A DNA stretch of 50,570 bases from Terrihalobacillus insolitus. Lineage in GTDB: Bacteria; Bacillota; Bacilli; Bacillales; Amphibacillaceae. The notes beneath the pieces are model-generated. The model was not told the DNA's origin and did not search any database. It saw nothing but the letters and a program-made list of their open reading frames with translations. This document shows positions 7,454 to 16,380 of the stretch, in pieces. Position numbers and translations under genes: made by a program. Location: NCBI RefSeq assembly GCF_028416575.1, contig NZ_JAMQKB010000020.1:1-50570 (forward strand), in the 5' to 3' direction. Every line of letters begins with the position of its first letter. Position 1 is the stretch's first letter.

Positions 7454-9178
7454 TTAGACACTTTTGTTTATTTTTTGGGTCATGTCTTCTTTTAATTGTT
7501 GGAGCAAACTGTTGCTTTCGTCCATGGAACCGCTTGAAACACCAAAGTAACACTTGATCTTTGGTTCTGTACCAGAAGGACGTAAGCAGACCCAGCTATT
7601 ATTTGTAAGTAAAAATTTCACGACGTTTTCAGTTGGTAATTCTATTTTTTCTTTTGACCCTGTAGCCATTGCTGTTCGCTCGCTTGTTGCGTAATCTTCC
7701 ACATACACCACAGGCAGGCCACCAATTTGCGTCACTTCATTTTCCCGGATATCTGCCATCATTTTTGCTATTTTTTCGGCGCCATCTTTCCCTTTTAATG
7801 TCAGAGATGTCATATCTTCAAGATAATATCCATGCCTCTCATACAATGTGTGAAGTGCTTCGATTAATGTTTTCCCTTTTGCTTTCCAAAAACTCGTCAT
7901 TTCACATGCAACCATTGCCGCTTGTACTGCATCCTTGTCTCGCACAAAGTCACCGATTAAATAGCCATAGCTTTCCTCATAACCAAATAAGAATTGTTCC
8001 TTTGTTGTTTCAAATTCTTTTATTTTTTCTCCAATAAATTTAAAACCTGTCAGAGTATCAATGGTACCAACACCATAATGGGAGGCCACAGCTCGACCCA
8101 TTTCTGTTGTGACAATTGTCTTAATTAACCTACCATTATCGAGTAGCTCTTGGCTTGATTGTGATAACAAATAATCAAGCATAAGCGTTCCCAATTGGTT
8201 ACCTGATAGCACTGTATATGCATTTTTTCCATCCTTTACCGCTACACCTAATCGATCTGAATCAGGATCTGTCGCAATCAGTATATCGGCATCCACCCTT
8301 TTTCCTTGCTCGATTGCCATTTTAAATGCCTGGTGCTCTTCCGGGTTTGGGGAAGACACCGTAGAAAATTCTGGATCAGGGTTCGCTTGATCCTCCACAA
8401 CGTGTACATGGTTAAAGCCCAGTTGTGTAAGGCCGTCCATTACTGGGTGAAATGAAGTTCCATGTAATGGTGTGAACACAATCGTTATTGGTTCAAAGCG
8501 ATTACTACCATGTTGATAACGCGAAATGCTCTTTAACGATTTAAGGTAGGCTTGATCGACCTCTTCCCCGATCCAATTGAGTAAACCATTCTGTTCTACC
8601 TTAACCTGCTCGTTTACAGGAACACACAATTCATCTTTGATCGCTTGTACACTCTTAATAATTTGCGCTGCTTCACTTGGTGTAATTTGTCCACCATCCT
8701 CATTATATACTTTAAATCCATTGTATTCTGGTGGATTATGACTAGCAGTAATCATCACGCCTGCCACTGCACCTAAATGTCTAACGGCAAAGGATAATAT
8801 TGGTGTTGGTCTTAATGATTCGAATACATAGGATGTAATACCGAATGCACCTAATACTTTTGCAGTTTCAATCGCAAACTCCTTTGACATATATCTTGAA
8901 TCGTAGGCTACTGCTATTCCTCGAGTTTCCACATCTTCACTATTTGCCTTCAAATAATTCACAAGTCCATTCACTGCTTTTCGAACAGTGTAAATGTTCA
9001 TGCGGTTTGTTCCTGGACCAAGTGTACCGCGCATTCCACCGGTTCCAAATGTTAACTCTTTATAGAATGCATCTTCCAACTCGATTTTTGAGGAGCCCAT
9101 TTCTTCCAACTGTTTTTTTAAAGTTGGATCCATCCCTTGATACGAATCCCATTTCTCATATGTAGTTCTCCACGTCAT
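7454..9178 (-). CDS. pgcA: Phosphoglucomutase / phosphomannomutase
   Basis: This 574-residue cytosolic enzyme of the alpha-D-phosphohexomutase family interconverts glucose-6-phosphate and glucose-1-phosphate. It feeds UDP-glucose for glycolipid and wall polymer synthesis. The phosphorylated serine is S146 in TASHNPP. The Mg loop is DPDSDRLG, the sugar-specificity loop is GYEESYGY and the phosphate-binding loop is RPSGTEPK, in the normal domain order. The length fits the PgcA (YhxB) type. The start has TAGGAGGA upstream. It stands alone between the 7381 hairpin and a divergent gene. Confidence 0.93.
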   Translation of the reverse strand: MTWRTTYEKWDSYQGMDPTLKKQLEEMGSSKIELEDAFYKELTFGTGGMRGTLGPGTNRMNIYTVRKAVNGLVNYLKANSEDVETRGIAVAYDSRYMSKEFAIETAKVLGAFGITSYVFESLRPTPILSFAVRHLGAVAGVMITASHNPPEYNGFKVYNEDGGQITPSEAAQIIKSVQAIKDELCVPVNEQVKVEQNGLLNWIGEEVDQAYLKSLKSISRYQHGSNRFEPITIVFTPLHGTSFHPVMDGLTQLGFNHVHVVEDQANPDPEFSTVSSPNPEEHQAFKMAIEQGKRVDADILIATDPDSDRLGVAVKDGKNAYTVLSGNQLGTLMLDYLLSQSSQELLDNGRLIKTIVTTEMGRAVASHYGVGTIDTLTGFKFIGEKIKEFETTKEQFLFGYEESYGYLIGDFVRDKDAVQAAMVACEMTSFWKAKGKTLIEALHTLYERHGYYLEDMTSLTLKGKDGAEKIAKMMADIRENEVTQIGGLPVVYVEDYATSERTAMATGSKEKIELPTENVVKFLLTNNSWVCLRPSGTEPKIKCYFGVSSGSMDESNSLLQQLKEDMTQKINKSV

Positions 9179-9418
9179 ACTTTATCCTCCTATGTGCCAA
9201 TTACGCTTCTAGACAGATTCTACCATATTTCTACACGAACTTCTATTTCTACATTTGAAATACACTAAAAATATTGATGGGTTGTACCAGAATGAAGTTT
9301 TAGAAGATACTTTGATGGGCATAATGTAAAATAGATTCTAAATACTAGTAGGAAAATCTAGGATAAAATACTATACTAGAAGTAATAGAAAATCATTCAA
9401 TGTCGGAGGTTGTTTGTT

Positions 9419-10504
9419 TTGTTTGAAAAACGCTGGTTCCAAACGCTTGTAGCTTTTATATTAGTCTTTTTACTTATTCTATTAATTTCCTATGCAGACT
9501 TTGTGTTTGAACCGATCCGTGATTATCTTATTGCTGTTGCAGTTCCGTTTGTTGGAGCAGGGGTTCTTTATTATTTAACGAAGCCTGTTGTTTCACTACT
9601 AGAAAAATTTAAATTCCCAAAAATTTTGGCCATTATTTCCGTATTCCTATTAATCTTGTTTGTCCTATATCTTTTCACAGTCTTTATTGTTCCAGTGGCA
9701 CAATCACAGATTGAAAAGTTAATTGATAATACACCGAAAATGGTAGATACAGTCCAAGATATCATTATTTATTGGCAAAGCGATCAAAATATTCTTCCGG
9801 CACAGGTTGAATCTACAATTGAAAATCTAACAAATAATTTACAAACTTATATCGAAGGTTTGACAACTTTTATATTTGACTTTGTCGGCCAATTGTTTGG
9901 CTTCCTTTTCGCTGTTGTACTTGTTCCGTTCTTTTTATTTTTTATGCTAAAGGACGGAGAGAAATTTGTTCCTTTTATCACGCAATTTATGAGCCATAAC
10001 AAATCGGAAAGTTTTCGTAGGTTAATGGGGAATATCAATCATACGCTAACCGCTTATATTCAAGGGCAACTTATTGTTAGCTTCTGTGTAGGGGTTCTAC
10101 TGTATATAGGTTACCAAATCATTGGGTTAGATTATGTGCTGACCCTATCGTTATTTGCAATGCTTACCAATATTATTCCTTTTATCGGTCCTTTTTTGGC
10201 TGTCATTCCTGCCGTTCTTGTCGCTTTCTTCCAGGATCCATTTATGGTTGTTTACGTACTAATCGTTATGGTAGCAGCCCAACAGTTAGAAGGCAACTTG
10301 ATTTCTCCTAACATTATGGGAAAGGCATTAGAACTTCATCCTTTAACGATTATTACACTCGTACTATCTGCTGGTAGTATTGCAGGCTTTCTCGGTCTAT
10401 TGTTCGTTATTCCTGCATATGCCGTTATAAAGACAATCATTTCCCACTTCTACCACGAGTGGAAAAAGAAACAACCTGCTGATGAACAGGATCTTATACA
10501 TTGA
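9419..10504 (+). CDS. AI-2E family transporter (YueF-type membrane protein)
   Basis: This protein of about 361 residues is an integral membrane protein of the UPF0118/AI-2E exporter family. Members have been linked to export of autoinducer-2 or to Na+/H+ exchange; the actual role here is unknown. Seven to eight hydrophobic segments are visible. The family signature lies near the C-terminus (EGNLISPNIMGKALELHP), and a conserved FFMLKDGEK occurs mid-protein. I chose TTG 9419 because TCGGAGG (9403-9409) lies 9 bases before it; an in-frame TTG at 9410 would touch the ribosome site. The gene is monocistronic and ends at a strong hairpin. Confidence 0.82.
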   Translation: MFEKRWFQTLVAFILVFLLILLISYADFVFEPIRDYLIAVAVPFVGAGVLYYLTKPVVSLLEKFKFPKILAIISVFLLILFVLYLFTVFIVPVAQSQIEKLIDNTPKMVDTVQDIIIYWQSDQNILPAQVESTIENLTNNLQTYIEGLTTFIFDFVGQLFGFLFAVVLVPFFLFFMLKDGEKFVPFITQFMSHNKSESFRRLMGNINHTLTAYIQGQLIVSFCVGVLLYIGYQIIGLDYVLTLSLFAMLTNIIPFIGPFLAVIPAVLVAFFQDPFMVVYVLIVMVAAQQLEGNLISPNIMGKALELHPLTIITLVLSAGSIAGFLGLLFVIPAYAVIKTIISHFYHEWKKKQPADEQDLIH

Positions 10505-10529
10505 GCTACGCCTCACTTCCAGATTTCAC

Positions 10530-10571
10530 AAATAAACGGACAAATCACCATTGTGATTTGTCCGTTTATTT
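10530..10571. terminator. Strong terminator after the AI-2E gene
   Basis: A stem of about 19 bp (10530-10548 with 10553-10571) with a 4-base loop is perfect over its length and flanked by A and T runs. It separates the convergent AI-2E and dctP genes. Confidence 0.85.
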
Positions 10572-10572
10572 T

Positions 10573-10693
10573 AAAATGGTTTTAGGGTTTTAGACCCCCA
10601 CCTCTAAGCGAAGCGTAGGTGGGAACTTCCAATCAGGTGGAGTCGAGACTCCATCTGATTCCCCGATGTTTCAGCTTGCTGAAACGAGTTCGC
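10573..10693 (-). repeat. Three-hairpin mosaic element, copy 1 (full set)
   Basis: Read on the minus strand it begins directly after the dctP stop codon with AGCGAACTCG. Three hairpins follow: H1 GTTTCAGC/GCTGAAAC, H2 with arms ATCAGATGGAGTC and GACTCCACCTGAT, and H3 CCCACCT/AGGTGGG with a GCTTCGC loop region. It ends GTCTAAAACCCTAAAACC. Related copies lie at 37791 and 39629. H3 and the tail resemble right-end hairpins of IS200/IS605-TnpB elements; that link is inference. Confidence 0.75.
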
Positions 10694-11800
10694 TTACTCA
10701 GTTGCTGCTTTAATTTCTTCTTCTAGTTTGTCTAAAATTTCCCCGTTCACTGTGGAAACTTCTTCTCGATAAAAGTCACGAACAGGAAGCGCTTTTTCTT
10801 TAAATGCTTGACGCTGTTCTTCTGTTAATTCAATAACCTCAGTTGGATTTTCTGTATCCTCTTTAATTATTTGTAGATATTTATCGTTTTGTTTTTTCTG
10901 TTCTTTAAATACCCAATCCTGCATTTCTGTTACCGTTTCATCGATCATGGACTTCACTTCATCTGATAGCCCGTTGTACCAATCGTTATTAACAGTTGTC
11001 ATTGCGACATAATTATTATGATTGGAAATGGTCATGTAATCTTGCACCTCATTAAATGACGCATCTCCGATAAAGAAGATTGGATTTTCTTGGCCTTCTA
11101 CTGTTCCGCGATCTAGTGCAGTATACAGTTCACTCCAGCTCATTGCAGTTGGTTCAGCCCCATATGCTTCATAGGACTTTTTCTGTAGCGGAGAAGTTTG
11201 TGTTCTCATTAAGAAATCCTCAAAGTCCGCAGGTGTTTTTAACGGCTTGTTACTCGTCCATTGTGTACCGCCTTCTGTCCAGAATGCAAGCGGCTTAATG
11301 CTTTTTTCTTCATACTTTGCAGCTAAATCTTTATTTAGTGCTTCACTTGTATTTAAGATTTCTTGTGTCTTTTTAACACTGTCTGGAAATAGAAACTGTA
11401 ATGAGAAAATTTGTCCTTCCATTACCATGTTTCCTGTAAAGCCTGGTGACATAACAGCCATTTCCACTCCACCATTTTGCAGCAATTCTACTTGGTCAGA
11501 TTCGCTTCCTAGACCACCGTATTCATATGGTTCTATGGTAATTTTTCCACCGGATTTTTCATCCATTCGTTTCGCAAACTCTGCGGCGTATTCGTACTGT
11601 ACTTGTCCCTGAACTTCCTCTGTTACAAAGCGCCAAGTTTGTGCTTCAATACTAGATTCACCTTCTGCGGTTCCTTCTCCACCAGTATCGCCTTCCGTTT
11701 CTTCAGGCTCTTCGCCTCCTCCACCACATGCAGCTAGTAGAAAGCTTAATGCGAGTATTGAAATGAAACCAAATAAATGTTTTTTCTTAAAAATAATCAT
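10694..11800 (-). CDS. dctP: TRAP transporter solute-binding lipoprotein (DctP family)
   Basis: This 368-residue extracytoplasmic receptor captures an organic acid and passes it to the membrane subunits of a Na+-driven TRAP transporter. It has a lipoprotein signal with C25 in LLAACGGGG, then an acidic linker rich in Glu and Gly. The DctP fold follows, with the family segment VEGQENPI and the conserved Arg region before it (MRTQTSP). It lies 33 bases downstream of dctM. The assigned ATG is only about 2 bases from its AGGGGGT site, so initiation may be slightly downstream or inefficient. The ligand cannot be deduced safely; C4-dicarboxylates or sugar acids are common for the family. Confidence 0.9.
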   Translation of the reverse strand: MIIFKKKHLFGFISILALSFLLAACGGGGEEPEETEGDTGGEGTAEGESSIEAQTWRFVTEEVQGQVQYEYAAEFAKRMDEKSGGKITIEPYEYGGLGSESDQVELLQNGGVEMAVMSPGFTGNMVMEGQIFSLQFLFPDSVKKTQEILNTSEALNKDLAAKYEEKSIKPLAFWTEGGTQWTSNKPLKTPADFEDFLMRTQTSPLQKKSYEAYGAEPTAMSWSELYTALDRGTVEGQENPIFFIGDASFNEVQDYMTISNHNNYVAMTTVNNDWYNGLSDEVKSMIDETVTEMQDWVFKEQKKQNDKYLQIIKEDTENPTEVIELTEEQRQAFKEKALPVRDFYREEVSTVNGEILDKLEEEIKAATE

Positions 11801-11833
11801 TACCCCCTAGAATTGTTTTTATCAATCTACTCG

Positions 11834-13111
11834 TTATGGCGTAAAGAACCGATAAGCGAGTGAGATGTCTTCAAATGCAATTAACAATATTGCAATTCCA
11901 ACTAAAATAATAATGTATGGCGGTGTGCCTCGAATAACGTCCATATAGGACTTCTCAAATACAGCACTCGCCGTAAAGATGTCGACACCAAATGGTGGTG
12001 TTGCGGATCCTAGTGCAGCCTGGAACGTGATAATGATTCCAAGGTGGATTGGATCAATTCCTGCGTTGATTGCTACAGGATAAAATATCGGAGTCAATAC
12101 TAATATGACAACAATTGGATCAACAAACATACATCCAATAAAGAAGAAGATGGTTACCATAATAAGGACAAAAGTAGCACTTGGGTCAGGGCCTAGTACT
12201 GCCTCTGTAACAATTTGCGGAATTCTTGCAAAGGAAATGAGCCATGTAAATGCCTGACCGCCAGCAACTAAAACAAATACTGCAGAGGTAACCAGTCCGG
12301 TAGACAATGCTATTCTTTGCAAATCTTTTACTTTAATAGAACGGTATATGATCACTTCTAAAATAAATGCATATAGTACAGATATGCCTGCAGCCTCTGT
12401 TGGACTGAAAACCCCAGCATAAATACCTCCAATGATAATTACTGGAAAGCCAAGAGGTAAAAGCGCTCGCCCTGTCATCTTAAATCTTTCATTCCATGGA
12501 ACTCGATCAGCCAAAGGGATTTTCTTCACCCGTGCGTAGATATAACTATATAATGCCAAACTAAAAAAGACGAGCAATCCAGGAATGACACCTGCCATAA
12601 ACAAATCACCCACGGATGTACCAGATACTAATGCATAGATAATCATACCGATACTTGGCGGAACAAGTAATGCAATATCACTTGCATTGATAATTAAAGC
12701 GATCGCACTAGAATCTTTATATCCTACCTTTAAAAGGCGTTCTCTCATCGGTTTTCCGATTGCTACAACTGTTGCTTGTGTAGATCCGGAAATAGCGCCA
12801 AATAAAGTACAGGCTGCAGCAGTTGTCACTGCATACCCACCTCGAATATGGCCTACAAATGCACCGATGAAGTCAAGTAAACGATTCGATGTTTTTCCTG
12901 TTGACATGATATCTGCAGCGAATATAAATAATGGCACTGCTAGTAGTACATAAGATTCAATCCCTGTTGCTAGTTGCTGCATCATCAACATAGGATCCAA
13001 ATTGGGGAAGTAAATCAACATAACAATAAATGGTGCCACAATTAATGGTATCATCATCGGAAAGTTCAGCAGTAGTAAGACGACCATAATCGTCATTAAC
13101 ATCGTTACCAT
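11834..13111 (-). CDS. dctM: TRAP transporter large permease (DctM)
   Basis: This 425-residue membrane protein of the DctM/SiaM family is the 12-helix channel subunit that couples Na+ to substrate uptake. It shows the usual features: an FPxxIPLIVAPF-like start, the ISGSTQATVVAIG segment early on, a central FSPTEAAGISVLYAF segment, and PPFGVDIFTASAVF near the end. It lies between dctQ and dctP in one operon. The start ATG has AAAGGAA upstream. Confidence 0.92.
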   Translation of the reverse strand: MVTMLMTIMVVLLLLNFPMMIPLIVAPFIVMLIYFPNLDPMLMMQQLATGIESYVLLAVPLFIFAADIMSTGKTSNRLLDFIGAFVGHIRGGYAVTTAAACTLFGAISGSTQATVVAIGKPMRERLLKVGYKDSSAIALIINASDIALLVPPSIGMIIYALVSGTSVGDLFMAGVIPGLLVFFSLALYSYIYARVKKIPLADRVPWNERFKMTGRALLPLGFPVIIIGGIYAGVFSPTEAAGISVLYAFILEVIIYRSIKVKDLQRIALSTGLVTSAVFVLVAGGQAFTWLISFARIPQIVTEAVLGPDPSATFVLIMVTIFFFIGCMFVDPIVVILVLTPIFYPVAINAGIDPIHLGIIITFQAALGSATPPFGVDIFTASAVFEKSYMDVIRGTPPYIIILVGIAILLIAFEDISLAYRFFTP

Positions 13112-13165
13112 ATTTTTTTCCTTTCTACTATGTATTTATATTCGTAGTAGTAATAGCACACTTTG

Positions 13166-13717
13166 TTACACGTGGATTTGTTCTTCAGGATTTTTTTCAT
13201 CATTGTAATCCTTTAGGTCCGTTCCTAAATAAACTACTTCTTTTTCTTTAATGTTAACCCAGGCATTTCTAATATACTGGATTCCCCCCATGAAAAGTCC
13301 AATTGGAATAAAAATGGTCATATAAAAGGCCGGAACTTGTAGAGCAGACGTTACTTTACCACTCTCATAGACCGAATTAACGTACAGTGAAGAGTAATAA
13401 GCAAGTGTAAATAAAACAACTGCAGTTACTACAGGAATGAAAATGGCTAATGCTTTTCTTAACTTAAAAGGTGCTAGGTCAAAAAAAGCCGACATACTTA
13501 TATGCCTCCCCTTTCGTGCAGCATAACTGATACCCATAAAGGTTGCAATGGTCACAGCAAACCTACTCACTTCAGCTGAAAAAGTCCAGCTTGATCCCGT
13601 TAATGCACGACTGACTACATTTCCTACTACCATCAATGCAATTAATAAAATGGAGTAGCTTAAAATAAACTCCTCTAGTTTAAGTATAAATTTGTCAACT
13701 GCTCCTAAAATTTTCAA
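13166..13717 (-). CDS. dctQ: TRAP transporter small permease (DctQ)
   Basis: This is a membrane protein of about 183 residues with four hydrophobic helices, the normal length for DctQ. It scaffolds the large permease. A typical feature is the SRALTGSSWTFSAEVSRF segment, where the S-W and E-x-x-R pattern marks the family. I chose TTG 13717 because GAGGAGGA lies 9 bases upstream. An earlier ATG at 13822 would add 35 residues unlike the family and place the ribosome site inside the gene. It is the first gene of the operon, giving the order Q-M-P. Confidence 0.87.
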   Translation of the reverse strand: MKILGAVDKFILKLEEFILSYSILLIALMVVGNVVSRALTGSSWTFSAEVSRFAVTIATFMGISYAARKGRHISMSAFFDLAPFKLRKALAIFIPVVTAVVLFTLAYYSSLYVNSVYESGKVTSALQVPAFYMTIFIPIGLFMGGIQYIRNAWVNIKEKEVVYLGTDLKDYNDEKNPEEQIHV

Positions 13718-14048
13718 CCTAACTTCCTCCTCATAGGTCGACCAACAACTATAACTCAGACTACTTTTCATATTACAGATTATTGGCATTATGTTCAAAT
13801 TCTTTTTAGCGGTATTTTTCATAATAATTTACCAAATAGCTTGCCTCAGCTACTATGATTCAATCATCTTTATTTATATGTCCAAATACTCTAATTTATT
13901 AGTCAATACTCCAAATATTCTTATAATATTGCTTGAAACTGAATCTAAAGGCCTATAACTCTTTATTTCCACGTAGGAACGATTCCCTTCCTTGATCCTT
14001 TTTTTGTTGTTACAATATGATCTAACACTACTAGTTAGGAGCGATAGG

Positions 14049-14231
14049 ATGACAAAGACAGAAATAGAAGACCGAATTAAGGAATTAAAAATGGACTATA
14101 TACGGATTCAAAATGACTTAGACAAGCTTGAATCCGTTGGAGGGAATGTAACCAACGCTGAAAAACAACTCAAACAGCTAGAAACCGAGCTATCTGAATT
14201 AAATAAGGCATTAGCAAAAACATCAAAATGA
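14049..14231 (+). CDS. Small SE1832-family protein
   Basis: This 60-residue protein is almost entirely helical and rich in Lys, Glu and Leu. It has ELKMDYIRIQNDLDKLESV followed by GGN and a second helix with a QLETELSEL heptad pattern, which suggests an antiparallel coiled coil. This matches my memory of the SE1832 family of small Bacilli proteins, whose function is unknown. ATG 14049 has TAGGAG 7 bases upstream; the longer in-frame start at 13992 lacks such a site. Confidence 0.65.
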   Translation: MTKTEIEDRIKELKMDYIRIQNDLDKLESVGGNVTNAEKQLKQLETELSELNKALAKTSK

Positions 14232-14277
14232 ATGCTGCATGAGTTCCATTTTTATGGAAAGCAACCGTTTCTTGACC

Positions 14278-14308
14278 TAATGCATAGGTTTCCGCAACCT
14301 ATGCATTA
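14278..14308. terminator. Bidirectional terminator
   Basis: A 13-bp perfect stem (14278-14290 with 14296-14308) has a 5-base loop. It lies between the convergent SE1832 and antiporter genes. Confidence 0.8.
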
Positions 14309-14313
14309 ATTTC

Positions 14314-16200
14314 TTATTCTTGTTCATTTCTATTTTTGGACGCATCCTCAGAATCCGTGTCATTATTCCTTTGTTTGACAAGCTTTTCTCTGATCTGTCC
14401 GATTTCTTTTCCTGGTGGACTTAGACTCACAATAACATCACCGTTTTCAACACTCCTTTCTCCTTCATCAGTGAAAAATGTTATTTCATCGGACGGCTTT
14501 AGAGCGAATAATTGCACCGTATCTGCCTCACGTTTTTGAGTATACTGTTCATAATCATATTTCTCTGTTATATTTGTTTTACGAAACACATAACCGTTGT
14601 CAATTTTATCTATTACATCTTCTAATGAATTGTTTTTGGAGAACAGGACTCTTCCACCAATCGTATTCGCAAGATCCTTCACATGATCTACTTCCTCTTC
14701 CTCAATACTAATTCGAAACACGTTGTTACGACCGAATTCTGGTACAAATGTCGTACAGACTAATGCATTGTAAGCGTCGAATTCGGTTGCGGCTATTAAG
14801 TAGCTGTAAGGTGTAATGTCTAAAAGGTACTCTGTTTGCTCAGATAGTAATTCTCCATGGTGGAATGGAAGACCTGCCCGACGAGGCTTTCTTAATCGAT
14901 TCCATGACGAATCCGTAATCATTACAGGCACATTTAGGTCTTTTAAAAATGCTGCAAGTGCAAATGTAAAGCGATTACTACCAGCTATTAGTACTCCTGG
15001 TCGACTTTCAACTGCCAGATTAAGCCTTTTTGCAAGTGGGCCGATGGAGAAACCGTGTGCAACTACCGTGAAAAAGACTAATGCAAACGTTAATGAAATG
15101 ACTATTGCTGCATCTTCAAACCCCTCTTCAAGTAAAACAGATGCAAAGTAACTGGAAACAGTAAGTGCCACAATTCCTCTAGGCGCAATCCACCCGACCA
15201 GTAATTTTTCGGCTTTTGTTAATTCTGTGTTTATCGTTGACAAAAAGATCGACAATGGTCGAACAATAAATAGCATGAGAATGACGAAACCGATTATTTC
15301 AGGTCTAAATATTTGGAATAGTGTAGAGCGATCTAAGGAAGCCGTAAGCATAACAAAAATAGCAGACAGTAAGAGTAACGAAATATTCTCTTTAAAATGC
15401 CGCATATCTTCTATTGAGGCAATTTTACTATTAGCCAACGTCATTCCCATTGCGGTCACGGATAAAAGCCCTGTTTCGCGGGCAAGTTCATCTGCTACGG
15501 TAAAACAGATTATGACAACCGTAAAGACTACTGGGGATTTTAAAAATTCAGGAACATTACCGTTTTCAAACATCCACCCGATCCCTTTGCCTAATAACAA
15601 TCCTAAAACTATAGCAAATACGGCTCCCAAAAAGAAAGATAGCAATGCCGAATTATCGAAAGCATCATTTGTGAAAAAAAGGATAAATTCAAATGCAAAT
15701 ACGGCGAGTAACGCTCCAATCGGATCAGCGATAATTCCTTCCCATTTCAAAATCTTTGCTGGACGAGGTTTTAGTTTAGACTGCCTTAATAGAGGAAGTA
15801 TCACCGTCGGGCCAGTCACGATAAATAACCCGCCAATAACAAATGAAACGACCCATGATAAGCCTGCTACATAGTGGGCAGCTAAGGAGCCTAATAACCA
15901 GCTTAAAAAAGCACCAATCGTTACGATACGTAGCACAGGACGACCGAGCCCCCGGATTTCTTTTAAATCTAGGTTCAGACTTCCTTCAAACAAAATGATT
16001 GCCACTGCTATTGATATAATGGGTTCATATAATTCGCCAAAATCTTGCTCTGGCTGTATTACCTGTCCTATAGGTCCAGCTAGTAATCCCGCTACTGCCA
16101 TAACGACAATAGCAGGCATTCGATATCGCCAAGATAGCCACTGAGAACCTATCCCTAATAAACCGATCAACATGATTTCTGACAGTATCGAATCGACCAC
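14314..16200 (-). CDS. CPA1-type cation:proton antiporter with C-terminal TrkA-like domain
   Basis: This 628-residue protein starts with GTG, with AAAGGAGAG upstream. Residues 1-400 form about 12 membrane helices of the sodium/proton exchanger fold, including TGPTVILPLL and the ion-site segment EGIIADPIGALLA. Many CPA1 members have Asn-Asp at that site; here it is Ala-Asp. Residues 405-540 resemble a Rossmann-type TrkA-N domain (GVLIAGSNRF), and the end resembles TrkA-C (VQLFALKPSDEI). The role is probably pH or Na+/K+ homeostasis, with nucleotide or ion sensing by the tail. The ion is not determined by the sequence. Confidence 0.85.
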   Translation of the reverse strand: MVDSILSEIMLIGLLGIGSQWLSWRYRMPAIVVMAVAGLLAGPIGQVIQPEQDFGELYEPIISIAVAIILFEGSLNLDLKEIRGLGRPVLRIVTIGAFLSWLLGSLAAHYVAGLSWVVSFVIGGLFIVTGPTVILPLLRQSKLKPRPAKILKWEGIIADPIGALLAVFAFEFILFFTNDAFDNSALLSFFLGAVFAIVLGLLLGKGIGWMFENGNVPEFLKSPVVFTVVIICFTVADELARETGLLSVTAMGMTLANSKIASIEDMRHFKENISLLLLSAIFVMLTASLDRSTLFQIFRPEIIGFVILMLFIVRPLSIFLSTINTELTKAEKLLVGWIAPRGIVALTVSSYFASVLLEEGFEDAAIVISLTFALVFFTVVAHGFSIGPLAKRLNLAVESRPGVLIAGSNRFTFALAAFLKDLNVPVMITDSSWNRLRKPRRAGLPFHHGELLSEQTEYLLDITPYSYLIAATEFDAYNALVCTTFVPEFGRNNVFRISIEEEEVDHVKDLANTIGGRVLFSKNNSLEDVIDKIDNGYVFRKTNITEKYDYEQYTQKREADTVQLFALKPSDEITFFTDEGERSVENGDVIVSLSPPGKEIGQIREKLVKQRNNDTDSEDASKNRNEQE

Positions 16201-16380
16201 AATGCTCTCTCCTTTGGCTCACATTTTGTATTAGTGTGGACTAGTTGATTGTTTTTTATGAAGAAGCTGTTTTTTCACAGAGGCGGTCAAAAATCAGCAA
16301 ACCTATTTTCCCCATTTCATTTTTCCATAAACATGGTACCATTGTAATTAGAACATAAATGTTAGGAGTAATAGCAGGCC

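Noticed and set aside
15227..15874. 215-residue ORF antisense to the CPA1 antiporter gene
   Set aside because: It is a shadow of a membrane protein gene, rich in Asn, Ser and Thr, with no start site.
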